DNA of 5,883 nucleotides from an uncultured bacterium (GTDB lineage: Bacteria > Actinomycetota > Aquicultoria > SKW223 > CALKMS01), in the NCBI GenBank assembly GCA_938091145.1, contig CALKMS010000097.1, positions 1 through 5,883 on the forward strand, read 5' to 3'. A model generated the notes under the pieces. That model worked only from the letters and a program-made list of their open reading frames with translations, did no database searches and was not told the DNA's origin. The number at the start of each line of letters is the position of its first letter. The first letter of the stretch is position 1. This document shows, piece by piece, positions 1-5,006 of this stretch. The position numbers were made by a program, and so were the translations under genes.

Positions 1-317
1 CTTAGGGAAGCTGAAATCCTCTCGCTCAACAAACAAGAGGAAAAACTTTTGCTTCAGGCTTTTAAATCACTTTTATAAGAAGGTCTGGTTTTAAAGTTCA
101 AAGATGGTGCTTACATTAATAAAAATGGATTCGAACTGGCAAAAAGAAAGGTAATAAAACATCTGCAAACTCAAAATGAACTAACGGTAATTGAAGCAAA
201 AAACTTTTAGGCTGGGGAAGGCGGGCAACCATTTCTTTTTTAGAACATCTTGACACTTTAAAAATCACTTTTAGGCAAGGAGATAAAAGGGTTCTTAACC
301 ATCGACAAGCAAACTAA
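1..317 (+). pseudogene. selB: Decayed 3' end of selB (selenocysteine-specific elongation factor)
   Basis: Frame 1 (1-210) and then frame 3 (204-317) together read as the C-terminal winged-helix domains of SelB, which in the intact protein bind the SECIS hairpin of selenoprotein mRNAs and deliver Sec-tRNA to the ribosome. Recognisable pieces are EGLVLKFKDGAYI (from 79), a helix ending in VIKHLQ, ELTVIEAKN (178-204), then LLGWGRRATISFLEHLD and the hallmark RQGDKRVL (273-296), ending at TAA 315-317. Two lesions break it: an in-frame TAA at 76-78, where the family has an ordinary residue just before EGxLV, and a net one-base loss in the A6-C-T4 tract at 198-208, which otherwise runs into TAG 208-210. 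The 5' part lies outside the window. Pseudogene is the simplest reading. Assembly errors in homopolymers could explain the frameshift but not easily the TAA. Family assignment is confident; loss of function is probable. Confidence 0.72.
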
Positions 318-332
318 GGCTAAAACTTAGCC
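318..332 (+). other. Small hairpin directly after the selB remnant
   Basis: GGCTAA (318-323) and TTAGCC (327-332) form a perfect 6-bp stem with a 3-base AAC loop, starting one base after the last stop codon of the selB remnant. Its position suits a transcription terminator, but no T-run follows (GTCCAAAATTG), so it is at best a weak or decayed one. Confidence 0.3.
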
Positions 333-375
333 GTCCAAAATTGCCAACTAGTTTTCTCTGGTTTGCAAATCAGAC

Positions 376-404
376 TTTTAATGTTTAACTGAGATTGATA
401 TAAA
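376..404 (+). promoter_or_regulatory. Putative extended -10 promoter for the DUF2784 gene
   Basis: TATAAA at 399-404 is preceded by TGA (396-398), giving an extended -10 of the TGnTATAAT type. The -35 region is poor: TTTTAA at 376-381 lies 17 bases upstream and matches about half of TTGACA. The -10 abuts the ATG at 405, so a start point about 7 bases past the -10 would fall near 411, at an in-frame GTG. The -10 is the convincing part; the -35 is a guess. Confidence 0.45.
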
Positions 405-806
405 ATGACTGTGGCTTATGCTTTTTTAGCCTTAATAGTTTTACTTTTCCATACCCTCATTGTATTAACCATATTTATTGGGGCACCGCTTGCTCTTATA
501 GGTAAACTTAACCAAACGCTCTGGCTAAAAAAGATTTATTTAGCTTCAGGCCTTTTAATTATCTTGTCCCATATTTTCTTTGGAGCTTGTAACTTAACCT
601 TACTTGAACAGAATTTATGGAGAAAGGCTGGCTCAAACTTTGCTTACGAAGGTGGTTGCATCTCTCATTATCTTAGTTTTTTAGGTTTAAAAATCTCCGA
701 CGATGTAGTTTTCTGGTGTATTGTTGCCAGCCTGGTTCTTGGGTTTAGCTCTTCAATTTATTATCATTTCTTCCCAAAAGAGTTTAAAACCAGTAAAAAA
801 AGTTAG
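405..806 (+). CDS. DUF2784-family small membrane protein
   Basis: This is a 133-residue protein of unknown biochemical role that fits the DUF2784 family in size and pattern. A hydrophobic N-terminal helix (about 5-32) contains a conserved-looking His16. A second helix (about 44-62) ends in CNLTLLEQ, matching the family's CPLTxLE pattern, followed by a polar loop RKAG...YEGGCISHYL (73-90) that corresponds to the family's YEGGFIxHYL signature. A last helix spans about 100-120, and a basic tail ends in lysines and serines. It is predicted to be an inner-membrane protein with three or four spans. ATG 405 overlaps the putative -10 box, so GTG 411 (codon 3), with a leaderless mRNA, is an alternative start; no Shine-Dalgarno sequence is visible for either. 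The next gene follows after 12 bases with its own ribosome site, so the two are probably co-transcribed. The family call rests on motif memory. Confidence 0.8.
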   Translation: MTVAYAFLALIVLLFHTLIVLTIFIGAPLALIGKLNQTLWLKKIYLASGLLIILSHIFFGACNLTLLEQNLWRKAGSNFAYEGGCISHYLSFLGLKISDDVVFWCIVASLVLGFSSSIYYHFFPKEFKTSKKS

Positions 807-812
807 GCAGGA
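805..812 (+). promoter_or_regulatory. Shine-Dalgarno site that fixes a TTG start
   Basis: AGGCAGGA overlaps the stop codon of the upstream gene; its AGGA (809-812) sits 6 bases before TTG 819. It supports TTG as a real start codon, because the only upstream in-frame codons run straight into the TAG at 804-806 with no ATG or GTG, and the next in-frame ATG is at codon 88. Confidence 0.6.
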
Positions 813-818
813 AATAGT

Positions 819-1217
819 TTGGACCAATTCTGCCATCTAAACTTAACAAAAAAATGGGCTTTTGAAGAAGGTTATTCTTTAGCCCAATCCGAAAAGATTG
901 CCCGAGCTTGCTGGCAGTTCGACCGCCTCTGGTGGACTAAACCCTGGGCTCACTTTTTTCTTTGCGGAGCTAATTTGCTTTCCTTTCTTTTTCTTGGTTT
1001 AGCTTTGGTTTTTAAAACGGAAAGCTTTTTAGGTTACTCAATTCATGCTAAACAAGATGTTATTGCTCATGGATTGACAATGCCCTGGAACCATCGTAAA
1101 TATTCAGCGAAAGTTGATAGCTGGGAAAGCGCCGATGACGCCAAAAGAGCTCGACTCGAAAAAGAAACTCGACGGCTATTAAAAAAAGGGCGCCATCGCT
1201 TAGTTCAAAGAAATTAG
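819..1217 (+). CDS. Short helical protein with HxxxDxxxH motif, zinc-dependent phospholipase C/DUF6765-like
   Basis: I do not know a characterised function for this 132-residue protein. Its N-terminus (His6, LTKKWAFEEGYS, then SEKIARACWQFDRL to about residue 37) follows the H..LT..A...G.S...A..IA.A....D pattern seen in small alpha-helical metal-dependent hydrolase-like families. The core motif is LGYSIHAKQDVIAHG (71-85), giving H76-x3-D80-x3-H84, the kind of LGxxLHxxQDxxAH element that binds zinc in phospholipase C/P1-nuclease-like proteins. His45, His92 and Asp35 are further possible ligands. A hydrophobic helix at 46-65 may be buried or touch the membrane. The C-terminus (WESADDAKRARLEKETRRLL, then KKGRHR) is a charged, basic helix. 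It appears full length for a short version of the fold and is rich in Trp. It starts at TTG with a good ribosome site and is probably co-transcribed with the membrane protein just upstream. The fold assignment is inference; catalytic activity is unproven. Confidence 0.6.
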   Translation: MDQFCHLNLTKKWAFEEGYSLAQSEKIARACWQFDRLWWTKPWAHFFLCGANLLSFLFLGLALVFKTESFLGYSIHAKQDVIAHGLTMPWNHRKYSAKVDSWESADDAKRARLEKETRRLLKKGRHRLVQRN

Positions 1218-1219
1218 TT

Positions 1220-1248
1220 TTCAGAAAGTCTTGGCTTTCTGTTAAGAT
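1220..1248 (+). promoter_or_regulatory. Putative purL promoter positioned for a leaderless mRNA
   Basis: TTCAGA (1220-1225) and TAAGAT (1243-1248) are spaced 17 bases apart, and the -10 is extended by TGT (1240-1242). Six bases separate the -10 from the GTG at 1255, so the expected start point coincides with the first base of the start codon. No Shine-Dalgarno sequence is present between them (TAAGATAAAAAA). Each hexamer is an imperfect match; the spacing and extended element raise the confidence. Confidence 0.5.
1222..1241 (+). repeat. Perfect 7-bp inverted repeat in the purL promoter spacer
   Basis: CAGAAAG (1222-1228) and CTTTCTG (1235-1241) are exact reverse complements around the 6-base TCTTGG. 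The repeat fills the spacer between the proposed -35 and -10 of purL. It could be an operator for a repressor of purine synthesis or a weak terminator hairpin for the upstream pair of genes. The lack of a T-run after it argues against a terminator. Confidence 0.5.
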
Positions 1249-1254
1249 AAAAAA

Positions 1255-3444
1255 GTGATGATGGAGTCAAAAGTCTATCTTCAACTTGGCTTAAAAGAAG
1301 AAGAATACCGCAAAGTAGTTGAGCTTTTGGGGCGCGAGCCAAACTATCTTGAACTATCAATGATTTCAGTTATGTGGTCAGAACACTGTGCTTACAAGCA
1401 CTCCCGTCCTCTCTTGAAGCTTTTTCCCACTAAAGCTCCTTATGTTCTCCAGGGACCGGGAGAAAATGCTGGTGCAGTTGATGTAGGTGATGGCTTAGCT
1501 ATTGTCTTTAAAATGGAAAGTCACAATCATCCCTCAGCCATTGAGCCTTTTGAAGGTGCTGCCACTGGCGTTGGTGGAATAGTGAGAGACATTTTTGCTA
1601 TGGGAGCAAGGCCTATTGCTTTACTTGACCCTTTACGCTTTGGCTCTCTTAAATCTAGCCGTGTAAAGTACCTTTTTGAACAAGTAGTAGCTGGAATAGC
1701 TCACTACGGAAACTGCATCGGGGTCCCCACTGTTGGTGGTGATGTTTATTTTGAAGAAGCTTATGAAGGAAATCCCCTGGTTAATGTAATGTGTTTAGGT
1801 TTAACAAAATCAAAAAACTTAATCAGTGGCAAAGCCCAAGGAGAAGGAAATCTAGTTGTCCTTTTAGGTTCAAAAACTGGTCGAGATGGGATTCATGGCT
1901 GTACCTTTGCTTCTGAAGAATTAACCGAAGCTTCAGAAGAAAGGAGGCCATCGGTTCAAGTTGGAGACCCTTTCACTGAAAAACTTCTGATAGAAGCTTG
2001 TTTAGAGTTGAGAGAAAAAAACCTTTTGGTAGCTCTACAAGATTTAGGAGCCGCTGGTCTAACTTCTTCTTCCTCGGAAATGGCTAATCGGGGCGGTGTA
2101 GGAATTGATATTGACGTTTTAAAGGTTCCAAGGAGAGAAGAAAACATGGTTCCCTACGAGGTAATGATTTCTGAATCTCAAGAACGGATGTTAGCCATCG
2201 TTAAACCAGAAAAACTCACCTCTGTTAAGGAAGTTTGTCAGCGCTGGGGAATAGAAGCCACCGTTATTGGAAAGGTCACCAACTCCAAAAAAATCAGGGT
2301 TTTTGAAGGAGAAAAACTTTGTGGAGAGCTTCCAGTTTCTTTGTTAACTGAAGACGCCCCGGTTTATCAACCAAAAGCCACTTATCCAAACTATCTCAAA
2401 GATCCTTCCTTGAAAAATTACGAGATTGAAGAGCCGAAAGACTACAACGAAACTTTATTAAAGCTTATTTCTTCACCAAATCTGGCAAACAAGGAATGGA
2501 TTTACACTCAATACGACCATATGGTCCAAACCAACACCGTCCTACTTCCGGGGAGCGATGCAGCCGTTTTAAGAATCAAAGGTTCCAATAAAGCAATAGC
2601 TTTAACCGTTGATGGAAACGGCCGATATTGCTACTTAAACCCTTATCGAGGAGCTCAAATCGCTGTTGCTGAAGCGGCGCGTAATTTATCAGTCGTTGGA
2701 GCAAAACCTCTGGCCATAACTGATTGTCTCAACTTTGGCAATCCAGAAGACCCGGAAGTTTACTGGCAATTTCAAGAAGCAGTGCAAGGAATTGCTGATG
2801 CCTGCCGAGCACTTGATCTGGTAGTAGTTTCTGGTAATGTCAGTTTTTATAATGAATCTAACGGACAAGCTATCTACCCTACTCCAATAATCGGAGCTGT
2901 TGGGCTGTTGGATGATGTAAAAACTCTACTTGATTGCGGATTTACTGAAGAGGGAGCAGTAATTGTTTTGGTTGGACAAACTTTCCCTGAGCTTGGAGGA
3001 AGTGAGTACTTAAAAACGGTTCAAGGAGTTGTAAAGGGAGAGCCACCCTTTCTTAATCTTAAAAAAGAAAAAAACCTTCACAATTTTATTCGAGAAGCTA
3101 TCAACGAAGGTTTTTTGCTTTCGGCTCATGATCTTTCAGAGGGAGGACTAGCAATAGCTTTAGTTGAATCTGCCTTAAAAGGTGGTTTTGGGTTCAAGGT
3201 AGAACTTGACGAAAACCTTTCTCCAGTTGAATTTCTTTTCAGCGAAACTCAATCCCGTGTGGTAGTTTCTCTGAAAGAAGAAGATCTACCGCGGCTAAAA
3301 ATGCTCTCATCAAAACACCAGATTGAATACTTGGTTTTAGGACATGTAACTGGAAAAAATCTTATTTTTGGTGATATAATTAATTTATCGTTATCAGAAG
3401 TTAAGGCAGTCTGGAAACATACTCTGGAAACTTATCTTTTGTGA
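1255..3444 (+). CDS. purL: Phosphoribosylformylglycinamidine synthase, PurL subunit (short type)
   Basis: PurL catalyses the ATP-dependent amidation of FGAR to FGAM, step 4 of de novo purine synthesis in the cytoplasm. At 729 residues it is the short PurL, which needs separate PurS and PurQ (glutaminase) partners. The catalytic region MWSEHCAYKHS (40-50, with His44), the ESHNHPS motif (88-94) followed by GAATGVGGIVRD, and GARPIA are all present. The second half repeats the AIR-synthase-like fold: YDHMVQTNT (420-428), TVDGNGR near 453, NFGNPE (493-498), and AHDLSEGG (624-631). No key motif is missing, so it should be active. The start region is GTG-ATG-ATG (1255-1263), three usable start codons in a row with no Shine-Dalgarno sequence; GTG 1255 is where a leaderless transcript would begin. 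purF follows after 10 bases, so the two are an operon. purS and purQ, usual upstream neighbours in many bacteria, are not here. Confidence 0.97.
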   Translation: MMMESKVYLQLGLKEEEYRKVVELLGREPNYLELSMISVMWSEHCAYKHSRPLLKLFPTKAPYVLQGPGENAGAVDVGDGLAIVFKMESHNHPSAIEPFEGAATGVGGIVRDIFAMGARPIALLDPLRFGSLKSSRVKYLFEQVVAGIAHYGNCIGVPTVGGDVYFEEAYEGNPLVNVMCLGLTKSKNLISGKAQGEGNLVVLLGSKTGRDGIHGCTFASEELTEASEERRPSVQVGDPFTEKLLIEACLELREKNLLVALQDLGAAGLTSSSSEMANRGGVGIDIDVLKVPRREENMVPYEVMISESQERMLAIVKPEKLTSVKEVCQRWGIEATVIGKVTNSKKIRVFEGEKLCGELPVSLLTEDAPVYQPKATYPNYLKDPSLKNYEIEEPKDYNETLLKLISSPNLANKEWIYTQYDHMVQTNTVLLPGSDAAVLRIKGSNKAIALTVDGNGRYCYLNPYRGAQIAVAEAARNLSVVGAKPLAITDCLNFGNPEDPEVYWQFQEAVQGIADACRALDLVVVSGNVSFYNESNGQAIYPTPIIGAVGLLDDVKTLLDCGFTEEGAVIVLVGQTFPELGGSEYLKTVQGVVKGEPPFLNLKKEKNLHNFIREAINEGFLLSAHDLSEGGLAIALVESALKGGFGFKVELDENLSPVEFLFSETQSRVVVSLKEEDLPRLKMLSSKHQIEYLVLGHVTGKNLIFGDIINLSLSEVKAVWKHTLETYLL

Positions 3445-3445
3445 A

Positions 3446-3451
3446 AGTAGG
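3446..3451 (+). promoter_or_regulatory. Weak ribosome site for purF
   Basis: AAGTAGG-type sequence (AGTAGG, 3446-3451) lies only 3 bases before GTG 3455 but 6 bases before the next in-frame codon TTG 3458. Spacing therefore slightly favours TTG 3458 as the true start, which would shorten the PurF propeptide by one residue. Confidence 0.35.
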
Positions 3452-3454
3452 CAA

Positions 3455-4870
3455 GTGTTGGAGAACATAGATTGGAGCTGGCGGGAAGAGTGTGGTGTTT
3501 TTGGGGTCTTTGCCCCAGGCGAAGATGTTGCCAGAATCACTTACTTTGGACTATTTGCCCTCCAACACCGGGGCCAAGAGTCAGCTGGAATTGGAGTAGC
3601 TGACGGTCAGAGCTTAATTATTTACAAAGATTTAGGCCTAGTTAATCAGGTTTTTAACGCCCAAAACCTCTCTTCGCTAAAAGGCTATTTAGCTATTGGT
3701 CATGTCAGATATTCAACTACTGGGTCCCCAGTCTGGGAAAACGCCCAGCCCCATTATGTGCCAACACCGAAAGGTTCAATAGCGGTAGCCCATAACGGCA
3801 ACCTTTTAAATACAGCCGATTTACGAAACCAGCTTATCGCTCAAGGGGTGGATTTTTCCTCCACTAGTGACACTGAAGTGATAGCCAACTTGATCGCCCA
3901 AAAAGGCAGCAGCAATCTTATAGAAGCTATCAGAGAAACCATGAAAACCATCAGAGGAGCATACTCTCTGGTTATTGCCTCTGAAAAAGAGATTTTCGGG
4001 GTTCGCGACCCTTACGGAATCCGCCCGCTAGTTATTGGAAAACTCTCCTCGAATGGTTATGTTCTGGCGTCTGAAAGCTGCGCGTTAGACATCGTGGGGG
4101 CCGATTATGTTCGAGATGTTGAACCAGGCGAAATTGTTCAGATAAACTCAGATGGTTTGTTTTCACATCAAGGAATGCCTATCATTAAAGCCTCTCTTTG
4201 CATTTGTGAGTTCATTTACTTCGCCCGACCAGATAGCCTTTTGTACAACCGTATTCTCTACGAAGCCCGAAGAGAAATGGGCGTTAAATTGGCTGAGGAA
4301 GCGCCGGTTCTAGCTGATGTGGTTTTACCTGTCCCCGACTCTGGAACCCCCGCCGCCATAGGCTTTGCAGAACGCTCTGGCACCCCTTTTGGCGAAGGAT
4401 TGATTAAAAATCGGTATGTTGGCAGAACCTTTATTCAACCAACTGACAGCTTGCGGCGGTTGGGAGTAAAGATGAAGCTCAACCCAATGAAAGACGTGAT
4501 CAAAGGAAAAAGACTAGTAGTGGTTGACGACTCAATTGTTCGAGGTACTACCAGTCGAAAAATCGTCAAAATGTTGCGTGAGGCTGGAGCCAAGGAAGTT
4601 CACTTTCGAGTTTCTTCGCCGCCGGTGCGCTTTCCCTGCTTTTACGGTATCGACACCGCCACTCTAGCCGAACTAATAGCTTCAGACAAAGAAATCGAAG
4701 AAATTAGAAAATATATTGGCGCTGACACCCTCGCTTATCTCTCGCTTGAAAGCTTAATCGCTTCAACTGGCAAAAGCGGAGAATTTTTCTGTTCTGCCTG
4801 CCTTGATGGAAAATATCCCATCCCTATTCCGGAGAAAGTTAAGCTTGATAAACTTTTGCTTGAGCGATAG
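3455..4870 (+). CDS. purF: Amidophosphoribosyltransferase PurF, propeptide and Fe-S type
   Basis: PurF makes 5-phosphoribosylamine from PRPP and glutamine, the first committed step of purine synthesis. The N-terminal Ntn glutaminase domain begins after a 12-residue propeptide ending in EE; Cys13 of ECGVFG would be exposed by self-cleavage as the nucleophile. It also shows LQHRGQESAG (36-45), HVRYSTTG (83-90), HNGN (113-116) and SDTEVI. The C-terminal phosphoribosyltransferase domain has LPVPDSGTPAA and the PRPP loop VVVDDSIVRGTT (355-366). Four cysteines match the [4Fe-4S] ligands of the Bacillus-type enzyme: Cys249 (LCICEF), Cys395 (FPCFYG), Cys446 and Cys449 (CSAC). At 471 residues it is of normal length and complete. 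The start is GTG 3455 or TTG 3458. It is translated from the purL transcript, 10 bases downstream. Sequence around WENAQP and VGRTFIQP looks actinobacterial. Confidence 0.97.
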   Translation: MLENIDWSWREECGVFGVFAPGEDVARITYFGLFALQHRGQESAGIGVADGQSLIIYKDLGLVNQVFNAQNLSSLKGYLAIGHVRYSTTGSPVWENAQPHYVPTPKGSIAVAHNGNLLNTADLRNQLIAQGVDFSSTSDTEVIANLIAQKGSSNLIEAIRETMKTIRGAYSLVIASEKEIFGVRDPYGIRPLVIGKLSSNGYVLASESCALDIVGADYVRDVEPGEIVQINSDGLFSHQGMPIIKASLCICEFIYFARPDSLLYNRILYEARREMGVKLAEEAPVLADVVLPVPDSGTPAAIGFAERSGTPFGEGLIKNRYVGRTFIQPTDSLRRLGVKMKLNPMKDVIKGKRLVVVDDSIVRGTTSRKIVKMLREAGAKEVHFRVSSPPVRFPCFYGIDTATLAELIASDKEIEEIRKYIGADTLAYLSLESLIASTGKSGEFFCSACLDGKYPIPIPEKVKLDKLLLER

Positions 4871-4876
4871 GCCACC

Positions 4877-4921
4877 AGCAAGTTTTTCAAAATCAAATTC
4901 ATAAACTGCTCATCTATTTTT
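4877..4921 (+). terminator. Weak terminator candidate after purF
   Basis: AGCA-a-GTTT (4877-4885) can pair with AAACTGCT (4903-4910), giving 8 base pairs with one bulged A and a 17-base loop; a short T-run (TATTTTT, 4915-4921) follows 4 bases later. The long loop and bulge make it weak. It fits the end of the purL-purF unit and the fresh promoter downstream. The rest of the gap to 5006 is AT-rich with no RNA gene visible. Confidence 0.3.
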
Positions 4922-4968
4922 AAGAATTTCTTTTAAAAAAAGTAAAATATAGTTTGCTTGTTGCTTCT

Positions 4969-4996
4969 TTAACAAAAAGCGTATAACTGATAAAAT
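4969..4996 (+). promoter_or_regulatory. Putative iorA promoter with extended -10
   Basis: TTAACA (4969-4974, five of six consensus bases) and TAAAAT (4991-4996, five of six) are 16 bases apart, and TGA (4988-4990) extends the -10. The GTG start codon at 5007 is 10 bases past the -10, so the 5' leader would be about 0-4 bases. An overlapping TACGAT (4996-5001) could serve as -10 for a fully leaderless start. This is the best-matching promoter in the window. Confidence 0.55.
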
Positions 4997-5006
4997 ACGA
5001 TCCACA

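Noticed and set aside
76..78. In-frame stop in selB as a possible recoded selenocysteine or readthrough codon
   Set aside because: The codon is TAA, not TGA, and a second lesion follows at about 204, so decay is simpler.
318..332. GGCTAA/TTAGCC hairpin as a functional intrinsic terminator
   Set aside because: The stem is short and no T-run follows; kept only as a low-confidence hairpin.
1956..2147. 63-codon open frame on the minus strand
   Set aside because: It lies wholly inside purL, has no ribosome site or recognisable domain, and its composition is what the antisense of a strongly coding frame gives.
4954..4966. Direct repeat TTGCTT-g-TTGCTT as tandem -35 boxes or operator
   Set aside because: Spacing to either -10 candidate is 15 or 22-24 bases or more, unsuitable for a -35; TTAACA at 4969 fits better. 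A two-copy 6-mer in AT-rich DNA is easily chance.
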